Below are positions 1 to 9,163 of a stretch of DNA of 64,000 nt, piece after piece (position 1 is the first letter of the stretch; each line of letters opens with the position of its first letter). The DNA lies in NCBI RefSeq assembly GCF_023074175.1, contig NZ_JADPKS010000104.1, positions 86,773 to 150,772 on the forward strand, read 5' to 3'. The notes below the pieces were generated by a model. The model saw nothing but the letters and a program-made list of their open reading frames with translations. It had not been told where the DNA came from and did not search any database. This stretch comes from Bradyrhizobium sp. 139 (GTDB lineage: Bacteria > Pseudomonadota > Alphaproteobacteria > Rhizobiales > Xanthobacteraceae). The translations under genes and the position numbers were made by a program.

Positions 1-451
1 TCGAGGCGATCGAGGAGATGTTGATGATCGAGCCGCCGCCCTGCTTCACCATGACGGGAATGACATGCTTCATGGCGAAATAGGCGCTCTTGAGATTGAC
101 GCTGAAGACGCGGTCCCAGCTTTCCTCGGTGACCTCGACCACACTGCCCATCTCGGCGATGCCGACATTGTTGTCGAGCACGTCGATGCGGCCGTAAGCC
201 TTGAGGCACGCCGCGACCATTGCCTCGATCTCGCTCGCGCGCGACACGTCTGCAGTGAAAGCTGTCGCCTTGCCGCCCTCATCCGTGATGATCTTCGCAG
301 TCTCCTCGGCCGCAGCACCATTGCGATCGACGCAAATCACCTGCGCGCCCTCGCGCGCAAAGGTCACCGCGGTGGCCTTGCCGTTGCCCCAGCCGGGGCC
401 GATCGAGCCGGCGCCCACCACCATCGCAACCTTGCCCTTGAGCCGATCCAT
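1..451 (-). CDS. SDR family oxidoreductase, N-terminal part (cut by window edge)
   Basis: The first about 150 residues of a short-chain dehydrogenase/reductase; the rest lies beyond base 1. The Rossmann nucleotide-binding motif is near residues 12-21 (GAGSIGPGWG), an acidic residue ends the second strand (VD), and the usual NNAG motif reads NNVG near residue 93. The catalytic YxxxK would fall outside the window, so activity cannot be judged. The start at 451 is supported by an AGGAG Shine-Dalgarno about 9 bases upstream. The substrate is unknown. It points the same way as the TRAP genes but a palindromic repeat separates them. Confidence 0.9.
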   Translation of the reverse strand, partial: MDRLKGKVAMVVGAGSIGPGWGNGKATAVTFAREGAQVICVDRNGAAAEETAKIITDEGGKATAFTADVSRASEIEAMVAACLKAYGRIDVLDNNVGIAEMGSVVEVTEESWDRVFSVNLKSAYFAMKHVIPVMVKQGGGSIINISSIAS

Positions 452-476
452 CGCGTGTCTCCTTTGTTGTTATTTG

Positions 477-548
477 CAGCCCGGATCGAGCGCAGCGTAA
501 TCCGGCGGTGTCGTTCCCGGATTTCGCTCCGCTCCATCCGAGCTACGG
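477..548. repeat. Palindromic intergenic repeat, CAGCCCGGATGGAGCG family, copy 1
   Basis: An imperfect inverted repeat: a left arm starting CAGCCCGGATCGAGCG and a right arm ending CGCTCCATCCGAGCTAC. The same design recurs at 38358-38444. Its right end includes the stop codon of the DUF1850 gene, so the repeat abuts or slightly invades the coding end. Such elements can fold into a long hairpin and may act as a transcription barrier between the two leftward genes. Confidence 0.6.
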
Positions 549-920
549 ATCGTTGCAGACCTTCATCGTGGTGACGTTAGCACCGATTGCATGACCGACA
601 ATCTCGGACAGCGTCTGGCACTGCCCGTCATGACACACCCGCCATTCGCCGGCCGCGGCCGAATTGCCGAGCGCGACCTCCGGCATCGGCGCGCGCTTCG
701 GCTGCCATTGAAACCAGCCATCGACGAGCCGCGCCTCGGGCGGCGGCTCCATGCCGGCGCCGGTGCCTTTGACCCGCGCCCGCACCAGTTCGAGGCCGGC
801 CCGCGTGACGCGCCAGTCTTCCTGCCAGTCGACCTTCTCGATCGAATGCGTCCACACCAGCGTGAAGGCGGACAACGCCAGCGCCTTCACGCCTGAAGCT
901 GTTGCGAAGCAGAGGCTCAC
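543..920 (-). CDS. DUF1850 domain-containing protein
   Basis: A 125-residue protein starting with GTG, whose start overlaps the stop of the upstream TRAP permease gene (GTGA), so the two are translationally coupled. An N-terminal hydrophobic stretch (about residues 4-22) suggests a signal or anchor. The conserved features of the family are visible: an early HSIEK segment, then VDGWFQW and a C-terminal pair of cysteines (VCHDGQC). DUF1850 proteins are commonly encoded beside fused TRAP-TAXI permeases, so a role in that transporter is likely by context, but its function is unknown. The last codons lie in a palindromic repeat. Confidence 0.85.
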   Translation of the reverse strand: MSLCFATASGVKALALSAFTLVWTHSIEKVDWQEDWRVTRAGLELVRARVKGTGAGMEPPPEARLVDGWFQWQPKRAPMPEVALGNSAAAGEWRVCHDGQCQTLSEIVGHAIGANVTTMKVCNDP

Positions 921-3028
921 ACCGCCTCGACCCTCGCCGGCGGACGCTGCCGCCACTGCCACAGCACGATTGCCGCGGTCAGCACGAAGCCCGCGGTGTC
1001 GCTGAACGGGAAATCGCCGAGCAGGCACATCGCGGCGCCGAGCGCAACGAGGCGCTCGAGCAGTGTCAGCCGCGTGAACAGGAATCCGATCGCGACCATG
1101 CCGAACAGCGCGATCGCCACCAGCGCCTTGAACGCGGCGAGCACAACCGCACCATAGAAGCCAAGCTTCGCCGCCATGGGGTCGCCGGCCTGGAGCATCA
1201 ACGCCGGCGAATAAACGAAAATGAAGGGAATGACGTAGCCGGCGAGCGCGATGCGCATCGCCTCCCAACCGATCTTGTCCGGATTTTCCTTCGCGATCGG
1301 CGCGGCCGCGAGCGCCGCCAGCGCCACCGGCGGCGAGAGATCGGCCATGATGCCGTAGTAGAACGCGAACATGTGGCTCGCAATCAGAGGAACGCCGAGT
1401 TTTGCCAGCGCCGGCGCGGCGAGCGCGGCGGTGATGATGTAGGTCGGAATGGTGGGGATGCCGGTGCCGAGCAAGATCGACAGCAGCATGGTCATGATCA
1501 GCGCCAGGAACAGGCTCTTCTCGCCGAGACCGATCACCCAGCCACCGAAAATGGTGCCGACGCCGGTCTGCGACATCATGCCGATGATGACGCCGACGAT
1601 GGCGCAGGCCATGCCGACGGTGATGGCTGATTTTGCGCTTTCGGCGAGAGCATCGCGGCACCCGCGCAGAGCGGAAAATCCGCCGCGCACGAAGGCGGTG
1701 ATCACGATCAACGCGACGACGATTCCTGCGACCGGCACGATCTGAAGGCCGTCACGCGACAGCGCGGCGACGACGAGCGCGAGCCCGATCCAGAAGATGT
1801 AGCGGATGACTGTTGCCGAGACGCCCGCGGTGATGCTGGTCCCCAGGATCAGCGCCACCGTCAGCGCGAGGCCCATGCTGCCGGCATAGAGCGGCGTGAA
1901 GCCCTCGAACAGCATGTAGACCAGCGCCGCGAGCGGCAACACGAGGTACCAGCGCGTCACCAGCGCCTTCCAGGCGCTCGGAATTTCCCCGCGCTTCATG
2001 CCGACGAGACCGTGCTTGCCGGCTTCCAGATGCACCATCCAGAACGCGGAAGCGAAATAGAGCATCGCAGGAATCGCGGCCGCCTTGACGATTTCCGAGT
2101 ACTGGACGCCAAGCGTCTCCGCCATGATAAATGCAACCGCGCCCATCACCGGCGGCATGATCTGCCCACCCATCGAGGCCGTCGCTTCGACGCCGGCAGC
2201 AAAGGCGCGGCGGTAGCCGAACCTGATCATCAGCGGGATCGTGAACTGGCCGACGGTGACGACGTTGGCGACGCCGGAGCCGGAGATCGTGCCCATCATG
2301 CCCGAGGCGAACACCGCGACTTTGGCCGGACCGCCACGGGTGCGGCCGAACAGGCCGAGCGAGACATCGGTGAAGAGCTGGATCATGCCGGCGCGCTCCA
2401 GGAACGAACCGAACAGGATGAACAGGAAGATGTAGGTCGCGGACACGTAGATCGGCACGCCGTAGAAACCTTCGGTGCCGAACGACAGATGCGTGATGAT
2501 CTGATCGAAATCATAGCCGCGATGGTTGAGCGGCGACGGCAGATATTGCCCGAAGAACCAGTAGACGAGACACGCGCCGCACATCAGCGGCAGCGCCGCG
2601 CCCATCAACCGCCGCGTGCCCTCGAAGATCAGCACCGCGAGCAGCGTGCCGACCACGAGATCGAGCCTGGTCGGATCGCCGTCGCGCGCGATCAGATCGG
2701 CATAGAATATCCACTGATAGAGCCCGCATAGGAACCCGGCGCCGCCGATCAGCCAGCCGAGCGAGCGGCCGAGATCGCTCTTCGCGGTGAAATTGCCGAT
2801 CAGGCCAAAGGTGAGGAGAACGAGGAAGCCGACATGGACGCCGCGCACCACCTGGCTCGGCAGATAGTTGAAGGCGGCGACATAGAGCTGGAAGGTGGCA
2901 AACGCGATGCCGATCCAGTAGGCGAGAGTGCCCCACCAGCCTGGACCAAAACCTTCCGGGAAGCCATGCTCGAAATTGTCGAACTCGACCTTGATGGGCG
3001 CTCCGGTGCCCTCTGGCTTTTCCAGCAT
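917..3028 (-). CDS. TRAP transporter permease, fused 4TM/12TM subunit (TAXI type)
   Basis: A 703-residue polytopic membrane protein. Hydrophobic segments run through nearly the whole length; the N-terminal part corresponds to the small 4TM subunit and the rest to the large DctM-like subunit. Its length fits the fused 4TM/12TM family. It would move a small organic acid or amino acid across the inner membrane using an ion gradient, fed by the periplasmic TAXI protein encoded upstream at 3213-4160. The DUF1850 gene follows by GTGA overlap. The substrate cannot be told from sequence. Confidence 0.93.
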   Translation of the reverse strand: MLEKPEGTGAPIKVEFDNFEHGFPEGFGPGWWGTLAYWIGIAFATFQLYVAAFNYLPSQVVRGVHVGFLVLLTFGLIGNFTAKSDLGRSLGWLIGGAGFLCGLYQWIFYADLIARDGDPTRLDLVVGTLLAVLIFEGTRRLMGAALPLMCGACLVYWFFGQYLPSPLNHRGYDFDQIITHLSFGTEGFYGVPIYVSATYIFLFILFGSFLERAGMIQLFTDVSLGLFGRTRGGPAKVAVFASGMMGTISGSGVANVVTVGQFTIPLMIRFGYRRAFAAGVEATASMGGQIMPPVMGAVAFIMAETLGVQYSEIVKAAAIPAMLYFASAFWMVHLEAGKHGLVGMKRGEIPSAWKALVTRWYLVLPLAALVYMLFEGFTPLYAGSMGLALTVALILGTSITAGVSATVIRYIFWIGLALVVAALSRDGLQIVPVAGIVVALIVITAFVRGGFSALRGCRDALAESAKSAITVGMACAIVGVIIGMMSQTGVGTIFGGWVIGLGEKSLFLALIMTMLLSILLGTGIPTIPTYIITAALAAPALAKLGVPLIASHMFAFYYGIMADLSPPVALAALAAAPIAKENPDKIGWEAMRIALAGYVIPFIFVYSPALMLQAGDPMAAKLGFYGAVVLAAFKALVAIALFGMVAIGFLFTRLTLLERLVALGAAMCLLGDFPFSDTAGFVLTAAIVLWQWRQRPPARVEAV

Positions 3029-3084
3029 TTCAATTCGTCCTCAACCCTACGAAGGGCCATCATAACATCGGCACCGTCTCCGCA

Positions 3085-3200
3085 ACGTCGCGGCCGGGCT
3101 TGTCCCGGCCATCCACGGCTACAGTGCCGCCAAGAACGTGGATGCCCGGGACATCTGCGCGAAGACGCGCTTCGCGCTTTTGCCCGGGCACGACGTCGAC
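3085..3200. repeat. Palindromic intergenic repeat between TRAP genes
   Basis: The gap between the binding-protein and permease genes holds imperfect inverted arms: GGGCTTGTCCCGGCCATCCACG on one side is mirrored by CGTGGATGCCCGGGACA, followed by a second small hairpin (GCGCGAAG/CTTCGCGC). This is typical of the dispersed palindromes of Bradyrhizobium-type genomes. It may tune the ratio of binding protein to permease mRNA. Confidence 0.5.
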
Positions 3201-3212
3201 GGGTAAGGCTAA

Positions 3213-4160
3213 CTACTTGATCAGCCCCTTTTCCTTATAATAGCGGATCGCGCCGGGGTGCAGCGGAACCGGGCTGCCGGAGGCCGCCGTCTCGAGCTTG
3301 ATCTCCTTGCCCGCGGCATGAGCATTTTGCAATTCCGGCAGCGACTCGAAAACCAGCTTGGTCATCTGATAGGCGAGATCGTCCGATACCGCAGAACTGG
3401 TCACGAGATAGTTGACCACGGCCGCGGTCGGCACGTCCTTGTCCTGGCCGGTATAGGTGTTGGCCGGAATGATCGCCGAGATGAAGGGTGGGCCGATCTT
3501 GTCGACGGTCTCCTTCGGCACCGACACCACCGTGATCGGGCTCGAGGTCGAGAGATCCTTCAACGAAGCGACGCCGAGGCCGGCCGATTGCAGGGTCGCT
3601 GCGAGCTGACGATTCTTCATGAGGTCGACGGATTCGGCAAACGGCAGATATTCCACCTTGCCGAGATCCTTGTAGCTCATGCCGGCCGCCGCCAGGATCG
3701 CGCGCGAATTCAGCTCCGTGCCGGATTTGGGCGCGCCGACCGATAGGCTCTTGCCCTTGAGGTCCGCCAGCGTCTTGATGCCGCTCTCGGCGGTTGCGAC
3801 GATCTGGATGTAGTTCGGATAGATCGCGCCGATGGTCCTGAGCTTGTCGAGCTTGGTCTTGAAGCCCGCCTCCTCCTCGCCATCCCAGGCGGCTTTCAGC
3901 GAGTCGCCCAGCGTGAACGCCAGTTCGCCGCGGCCCTGCTGGAGCAGGATTAAATTCTCGACCGACGCCTTGGTGGCCTGCACCTGCGTCTTCACGTTCG
4001 GAATCTTGTCGCCGTAGATCTTCCCGATCGCGACCCCGAGCGGGTAGTAGACGCCGGAGGTGCCGCCGGTCAGCACGTTGATGAAGGATTGCGCATGCGC
4101 GCAAGGTGCCGACGCCGCCAGAGCAAGAGCTGCGGCCACGCCGAAGAACGTTCGTTTCAT
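3213..4160 (-). CDS. TAXI family TRAP transporter solute-binding protein
   Basis: A 315-residue periplasmic binding protein. The start at 4160 gives a classic signal peptide (MKRTFFGVAAALALA, cleavage after CAHA). The mature protein begins with the TAXI-family pattern of a threonine/glycine-rich segment (VLTGGTSGVYYPLG) and continues with the usual two-lobe layout. A longer reading to 4226 would put 22 residues before the signal peptide and is unlikely. It captures the solute for the fused permease at 917-3028. The ligand is not predictable. Confidence 0.92.
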   Translation of the reverse strand: MKRTFFGVAAALALAASAPCAHAQSFINVLTGGTSGVYYPLGVAIGKIYGDKIPNVKTQVQATKASVENLILLQQGRGELAFTLGDSLKAAWDGEEEAGFKTKLDKLRTIGAIYPNYIQIVATAESGIKTLADLKGKSLSVGAPKSGTELNSRAILAAAGMSYKDLGKVEYLPFAESVDLMKNRQLAATLQSAGLGVASLKDLSTSSPITVVSVPKETVDKIGPPFISAIIPANTYTGQDKDVPTAAVVNYLVTSSAVSDDLAYQMTKLVFESLPELQNAHAAGKEIKLETAASGSPVPLHPGAIRYYKEKGLIK

Positions 4161-4352
4161 GATTTTTCCACTCCCCAAACCGGCGGGGAAATTGGCCGGA
4201 TGAGGGGAGCGGGTCAACCCATCCAATAGGCAAAACAGGACTGCGGTAAATGGCCGTTCCGGCTCGATTTCTGGGGAACCCGGCGGGTGCGGCGACGTGG
4301 CGCAGCCATGTCAGCCGCGCCCCAACGCATCAGGCTCGAGCGCGCTGTCCTC

Positions 4353-4841
4353 TCACTGGAAGGTCATGTCCAGGCACTTGGAGATGTCGGAGCCAAGGCC
4401 GGAGGAAATGATGATGCAGCCGCGCACCTTCTGCGCGGTGACGTCGGCGGCCCACACCGAGTAGCCGCCGGGGCCGAAGAACGAATTGGTGTTCGGCGGC
4501 TCGGTCTCGGTGGCGTCGAAGTCGTAGTGCCCGTCCGTCTCGAAGATGCGCGGCTTCTTGGTGCAGCCGCCGTCGGTCTGGACGTTGATGACTTCCTTGT
4601 TGTCGCGGGTCAGCGCCAGCGAAACCTGGCAGCGGAAATATTCAGAGGTCTTGGTATTGAACAGGTAGGTGTAGGACTTGCAGGTCGCGGTGTTCAACTT
4701 GCCCGGGGCGAGGCCACGGCTGCACGAAATCCGCTGGTTGTGGCTGAGCTGGTAGTCATCGGCCCGGGCGGCCGGCGCCAGCGCCGTCAGCGACAATGCA
4801 GCAGCCCAGCAAAGTTTAATCACATGGCGCATCCGAATCAT
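4353..4841 (-). CDS. Conserved hypothetical exported protein
   Basis: About 162 residues starting MIRMRHVIK; the second ATG at 4832 is equally possible. A signal peptide with cleavage after APAARA is clear. The mature part has five cysteines placed like disulfide pairs (SCSRG, TCKS, RCQV, GCTK, GCIII, plus a late KCLD) and no recognised catalytic motif. I do not recognise the family; it looks like a small secreted or periplasmic beta-rich protein. It stands alone between the TRAP genes and a divergent small exported protein. Confidence 0.75.
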   Translation of the reverse strand: MIRMRHVIKLCWAAALSLTALAPAARADDYQLSHNQRISCSRGLAPGKLNTATCKSYTYLFNTKTSEYFRCQVSLALTRDNKEVINVQTDGGCTKKPRIFETDGHYDFDATETEPPNTNSFFGPGGYSVWAADVTAQKVRGCIIISSGLGSDISKCLDMTFQ

Positions 4842-5027
4842 CCCTGCCCATAATGTTGTCGAGTTGCGTTCTAGACGGAAAGCGGAACATAGTCGCGCGG
4901 GGACGAAGGGAAAATCACAAGCTGCTGGGCAGGACGTGATGCGCTGCGGCACTTTCGCGAGTTGACCCGGAAACGCCGTTCGTGATTTGTTCAAGCGGGG
5001 CACCCCTATGGTGGGGAGGATGAGATC

Positions 5028-5330
5028 ATGGCATTTTTGACGAAGGCATTTGCACTCGCAGCCACGCTCGGCACATTCGCAGCACCCGCATTGGCGCAGA
5101 CCGCGGCGACACCCTGGGAGCTCAAGCCCGACACGGGCTATGCCTACGACAAGGACGGCAAGACCTTCGCCTACAAGATGGGCACCAGCAATGCCGGCGA
5201 ACTCCTGAAGGGCGCCAAGAAGGTGCCGAAGGGCACGCTGTTCTTCATCGGCCACAACGGCCAGCTCTACATGCGCAGCAGCCCGTATCTGGAAGGCGAC
5301 GGCAAATTCAAGTTCGGGCCGGATCAGTAG
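5028..5330 (+). CDS. Small exported protein of unknown function
   Basis: A 100-residue protein with a signal peptide (MAFLTKAFALAATLG, cleavage after PALAQ) and a 75-residue charged, glycine- and lysine-rich mature part without cysteines. It is preceded by a GGGGAGGATGAGATC stretch that supplies a ribosome binding site. No family was recognised. Codon pattern and clean signal peptide support that it is real. Confidence 0.75.
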   Translation: MAFLTKAFALAATLGTFAAPALAQTAATPWELKPDTGYAYDKDGKTFAYKMGTSNAGELLKGAKKVPKGTLFFIGHNGQLYMRSSPYLEGDGKFKFGPDQ

Positions 5331-5364
5331 GGGCGTCGGGGCGCGGCCGCCCGCACACTCGGTG

Positions 5365-5464
5365 TCATCCTCCGCGAAGGCGCACGATCCAGTATTCCAG
5401 AGGCGGTCGTTCTTGAGTCGAGAGGCCACGGCGTACTGGATGCCCCGCCTTCGCGGAGCATGAC
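5365..5464. repeat. Palindromic repeat, CCGCGAAGGCG/CGCCTTCGCGG type
   Basis: Arms TCATCCTCCGCGAAGGCG and CGCCTTCGCGGAGCATGA are complementary with a mismatch or two, and an inner pair ATCCAGTA / TACTGGAT is also complementary. It lies between two convergent genes (5028-5330 and 5477-6691), a place where it can act as a bidirectional terminator. Confidence 0.55.
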
Positions 5465-5476
5465 AGCTACCGAGGA

Positions 5477-6691
5477 TTAAAACGCCCCAGCCAGCTCCCG
5501 CGCGCCGGCATTGCTGCTGTTGCTGTCCATTCGCATGTCCGTCACCGCCAGCAGCTTGGCCACCGTGTTGTGGCGGATCGCGACCGGGTTGCGCTCGTAA
5601 CCGCCGCGCCGGAAGAAGTTCGAGGTCGGCACCTGCTCGCGCACCGCCTGCGGCATCGTCACCATGTCGAGGCCGGTGCCGTCGCCGGTAAGATTCATCA
5701 TCTCGAGCTCGGCGGCGGTGAGCGGCCGGGTGTAACCCTTGGCGCGCGCAAACAGCACTGAAGTCAAAAGTTTATGGGTTTGCAGCATCGGGCCGATATC
5801 GACGTCCAGCACCATCGCATGCATGGCCCAGCCCTGCGCGGTGTTGCCGATCTTCTCGTGCTCCGACCAGGTGTCGGGCACCGACTTCGCATGCGTCACC
5901 ATTTTCTTCAGCACGGCAAGCTTGTGCTCGAGCGACTGGCGCGCCGGCCCCGATGTCCGCGCCACCTTGTCCGAGAGCGCGCGGATCAATTCATGGCCCT
6001 GCTCGGCCAGCAGCTCGACACTGTTCGTCGTCAGCAACTGATTGTAGCCCATCGCGGTCGAGATCGCGCGCTTGCCGCCATGCTCGATTCCCGCTTGCAC
6101 GTCGTAACTGCCGGTGCCGCCGGTCTCGAACGAATAGACCCGCACCGCCTGCTCGCGCGTCAGGCCCGAAGCGAGCGCGTAGCGCGCATAGGCGCGCTTG
6201 AACTCGACCTCTGATGTCGGACGCTGTGGTGTAAACTGGTAGAGCTCCTGCGCGGCGCGCAGGAAATCGGAGACGACGGGAATGGGCTTTTTGGCGGGAC
6301 GGTCCGGCGCTTCCTCCGGCTCCGGGTTCACCGGCCGCTTCGGCCCGTTATAGAGCGGCGGATGCTCCAGCACGTAATCCTCCAGCGTGACCTGCTGTCC
6401 GCTGCGCCGCTTGGCGTTGCGACCGCGGCGCTTCTCCGAGATCCGACTCCAATAGGCGCCCGCCTCCTCGTCGAAGGCCGCACGCGCGGCCTGATATTCC
6501 CCGAGCTTGCGGCGATATTCGAGCACTGCCGGCGAGGCGCCACCTTGCGCAAAAAACTGCGACAGCAGCTGGGCATTGGCATTGCGGACGGCGGGCGGCA
6601 GCGCGTCGGCCTCGCCGCCACGCGCGGCAGGTGAGATCAGGACAAGCGCGAGTGGAACCAGCGCCAGACTATTTCGAATCGATCGATGCAT
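5477..6691 (-). CDS. Exported protein, possibly lysozyme-fold
   Basis: A 404-residue protein with a signal peptide (MHRSIRNSLALVPLALVLI, cleavage near ARGG). A basic, proline-rich stretch follows at about residues 90-145. The core carries VYSFETGGTGSYDVQAG and then GYNQLLTTNSVELL, which resembles the catalytic-glutamate region of lytic transglycosylases (E-S/T-G followed by a G-Y-N/M-Q motif). A role in cell-wall turnover is an inference from that resemblance only. Family name not recognised. Confidence 0.7.
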   Translation of the reverse strand: MHRSIRNSLALVPLALVLISPAARGGEADALPPAVRNANAQLLSQFFAQGGASPAVLEYRRKLGEYQAARAAFDEEAGAYWSRISEKRRGRNAKRRSGQQVTLEDYVLEHPPLYNGPKRPVNPEPEEAPDRPAKKPIPVVSDFLRAAQELYQFTPQRPTSEVEFKRAYARYALASGLTREQAVRVYSFETGGTGSYDVQAGIEHGGKRAISTAMGYNQLLTTNSVELLAEQGHELIRALSDKVARTSGPARQSLEHKLAVLKKMVTHAKSVPDTWSEHEKIGNTAQGWAMHAMVLDVDIGPMLQTHKLLTSVLFARAKGYTRPLTAAELEMMNLTGDGTGLDMVTMPQAVREQVPTSNFFRRGGYERNPVAIRHNTVAKLLAVTDMRMDSNSSNAGARELAGAF

Positions 6692-6762
6692 GCTGCCCTT
6701 TTAGCAGGCATCCGGTAACCGTCACGTTAACGCGCCGTTTACCTCTTTTTTCGTCTCTTGCG

Positions 6763-7389
6763 TCACTTCCAGGCGAACACCGGCTGTTCCAGCTCGGTCA
6801 CACGGGTGTGCCGTCCCGCCAGCACCTCGCGGAATTGGTAGATCAGCGCCGCCGTCGGTGCGTGAATCAGGCTCATCTGGTGATGGAAGCGGATCACGCG
6901 GCGGGAGCTTTCGGGGATCGCGACGAAATCGAAGGCGTCGTCGCGCTCGATCGTCGCGAGCGCGATGCGATGGACGGAGGCGACCTCGTCCGGGTTCGGC
7001 CGAATCGCGGCGCTCCCCTCGACCCAGACCACCACCGGCGTGATCAAATAGCCGGAGCGGGTCGGATAATCGTCCAGCGTGCCGAGAACCTCCGCATGCG
7101 TGAGGCGGAGGCCGAGCTCCTCGTCGAGCTCGCGCAGCGCAGCCTCGACCGGCATCTCGCCGGCATCGCAGCGCCCGCCGGGCAAGGCCCATTGGCCGCG
7201 ATGGGCGCGCAGGTGTGACGCGCGCAGCGTGAGCAGGAATGCGGTGTCGCCCTCGCCTGCCGCGGTCAGCGCGACCGCAACCGCGGCCCGCTTCAATGCC
7301 GCCGGCGCATCATCCTCGGGCAGGCGCGTGAAGGCCGCGCAGGCGGCCGCGATATTCCGCCGGGTGGCATCGTCGAACGGTCTCATCAT
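6763..7389 (-). CDS. NUDIX hydrolase (CoA pyrophosphatase-like)
   Basis: About 208 residues. The NUDIX box is complete: G-x5-E-x7-R-E-x2-E-E-L-G is read in GRCDAGE...RELDEELGL, near residues 94-116, preceded by RGQWALPGG. Two adjacent ATGs (7389, 7386) are possible starts. The size and the hydrophobic N-terminal domain (KRAAVAVAL, then a LRAHRGQWALPGG) fit the YeaB/CoA diphosphatase branch, which cleaves CoA or NDP-linked compounds, but the substrate is a guess. It is transcribed divergently from the thioesterase gene. Confidence 0.88.
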   Translation of the reverse strand: MMRPFDDATRRNIAAACAAFTRLPEDDAPAALKRAAVAVALTAAGEGDTAFLLTLRASHLRAHRGQWALPGGRCDAGEMPVEAALRELDEELGLRLTHAEVLGTLDDYPTRSGYLITPVVVWVEGSAAIRPNPDEVASVHRIALATIERDDAFDFVAIPESSRRVIRFHHQMSLIHAPTAALIYQFREVLAGRHTRVTELEQPVFAWK

Positions 7390-7457
7390 GCTTGACTACA
7401 CCACCTCCGGCCCCGATGAAATGAGATCGCAAGGCCCGCGCAGCAACGGACGACCAC

Positions 7458-7883
7458 ATGACCAACAAGGCCGCCGCAAGGCTCAAATCAGACGGCTGGA
7501 CCATCCTGGAGACCACGGGCTTCATGCACCTGATCGGCCCCTTGTGGGAGCGCAAGGTCGAGGGACATTACGAATTCGCACTCGCGACCGAAGACAAGCA
7601 CCACAACCGCCGCGGCATGGTTCAGGGCGGCGTGATGATGACGTTTGCCGACCGTACCTGCGGCATGACCGCCCGCTACGTCTCCGGCAAGGAATTCATG
7701 GCGACGGTGCAGCTCGACACCCATTTCGTCGAGGCCGGAAAGATCGGCGACATCCTGATCTCCCGCCCGCGCGTGGTGCGCTCGACGCGCAGCCTCATCT
7801 TCATGAGCACCGAGGTCAGCGTGGACGACCGCTGCGTGGTGATGGCAAATGGCGTGTTCAAGATCTTGAAGGGGCCGGAATAG
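7458..7883 (+). CDS. PaaI-family hotdog thioesterase
   Basis: A 141-residue single hotdog-fold protein. The family pattern is visible: KHHNRRGMVQGGVMMTFADRT at the central helix, with the acid/base residues around HNRRG and the D after TFA. It would hydrolyse an acyl-CoA thioester in the cytosol. The usual substrate range (aryl- or medium-chain acyl-CoA) cannot be resolved. It is divergent from the NUDIX gene and followed by a long palindromic repeat. Confidence 0.88.
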   Translation: MTNKAAARLKSDGWTILETTGFMHLIGPLWERKVEGHYEFALATEDKHHNRRGMVQGGVMMTFADRTCGMTARYVSGKEFMATVQLDTHFVEAGKIGDILISRPRVVRSTRSLIFMSTEVSVDDRCVVMANGVFKILKGPE

Positions 7884-7907
7884 GCCATCGCTGCAGCCAC
7901 TTGCTCC

Positions 7908-8040
7908 ACTGTCGTCCCGGCGAAGGCGGGGACCCATAACCACAGGGTGAAGTTGTGGCGCGAAGTTGGAAACCACGAGTCTTCGTCAAACCACGTCTTG
8001 TGATTATGGGTCCGGGATCTGCGCTCCGCTTGTCCGGGAC
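7908..8040. repeat. Long palindromic intergenic repeat
   Basis: Arms CTGTCGTCCCGGCGAAGGCGGG and GTCCGGGACGACGAG are complementary; an inner pair GGGACCCATAA / TTATGGGTCC also pairs, giving a long nested hairpin. It follows the thioesterase gene and precedes the aldo/keto reductase. Confidence 0.55.
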
Positions 8041-8139
8041 GACGAGAAGCGGACGCGTTTCTGGATTGCTTCGCTATGCTCGCAATGACGGGAGTAGCTG
8101 GCTATGCTGGCGGCCATTGAAGCACTGAGGAGCCAGCCC

Positions 8140-9150
8140 ATGCAATACCGCCAGCTCGGCCGTAGCGGCCTGAAGGTATCGCCGATATGCCTTGGCACCA
8201 TGATGTTCGGCGGGCCGACGGATGAGGCCTCGTCAAAGCGAATCATCGACAAGGCCTACGAGGCCGGAATCAATTTCATCGATACGGCGGATGCCTATTC
8301 GAAGGGTGCATCGGAGGAGGTCGTGGGACGCGCGATCGGCAACCATCGCCACGGCTGGGTGCTCGCCACGAAACTTGCCAATCCCATGGGCAACGATCCC
8401 AACCGCGCCGGCCTGTCGCGGCGCTGGGTGTTGCAGGCCGCCGACGAAAGCCTGACGCGGCTCGGCACCGACCACATCGACATCTACTACCTTCACAAGG
8501 AAGACCATGCGACGCCGCTGGAGGAGACGGTTCGCGCGATGGGCGACCTGATCCGCGCGGGCAAGGTGCGCTATTTCGGCATCTCGAACTATCGCGCCTG
8601 GCGCGTCGCCGAAATCTGCAACATCTGCGATCGGCTCGGCATCGACCGGCCCGCGGTGAGCCAGCCTTACTACAACGCGATGAACCGCATGCCGGAGGTC
8701 GAGCATTTTCCGGCCTGCGCCTATTACGGCCTCGGCATCGTCCCCTATAGTCCGCTGGCGCGCGGCGTGCTCACCGGCAAGTACAAGCCCGACGCAGCAC
8801 CGGACAAGGAGACGCGCGCCGGCCGCAACGACACCCGCATGATGCAGACGGAATGGCGGCCGGAATCGCTCCAGCTCGCGCAGGAGATCAAGATCCACGC
8901 CGAGAAGAACGGCATCACCGCCGGCCAGTTCGCGGTCGCCTGGGTGCTCAACTCCGCCTACGTCAGCTCGATCGTCGCGGGCCCGCGCACCGAGGAGCAG
9001 TGGGACGGCTACATCCGCGCGCTCGACTACCGCTTCACTGGGGATGACGAGGCGCTGATCGACAGCCTGGTCGTGCCGGGCCATCCCTCGACGCCCGGCT
9101 ACAACGACCCCGCCTATCCGATCGAAGGACGCCGCGCGCGAACGGCTTGA
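8140..9150 (+). CDS. Aldo/keto reductase
   Basis: 336 residues from the ATG at 8140, chosen because GAGGAG lies 8-13 bases upstream and the protein then begins MQYRQLGRSGLKVS like the family; an ATG at 8104 gives a 12-residue extension of poor quality. The tetrad is visible: Asp and Tyr in FIDTADAYSKG, Lys in VLATKLANP, His in YYLHKEDH. It is an NADPH-dependent TIM-barrel reductase of the YajO/YccK type. The next gene starts 13 bases later, so the two are probably cotranscribed. Confidence 0.93.
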   Translation: MQYRQLGRSGLKVSPICLGTMMFGGPTDEASSKRIIDKAYEAGINFIDTADAYSKGASEEVVGRAIGNHRHGWVLATKLANPMGNDPNRAGLSRRWVLQAADESLTRLGTDHIDIYYLHKEDHATPLEETVRAMGDLIRAGKVRYFGISNYRAWRVAEICNICDRLGIDRPAVSQPYYNAMNRMPEVEHFPACAYYGLGIVPYSPLARGVLTGKYKPDAAPDKETRAGRNDTRMMQTEWRPESLQLAQEIKIHAEKNGITAGQFAVAWVLNSAYVSSIVAGPRTEEQWDGYIRALDYRFTGDDEALIDSLVVPGHPSTPGYNDPAYPIEGRRARTA

Positions 9151-9163
9151 GACGGAGACAAGG

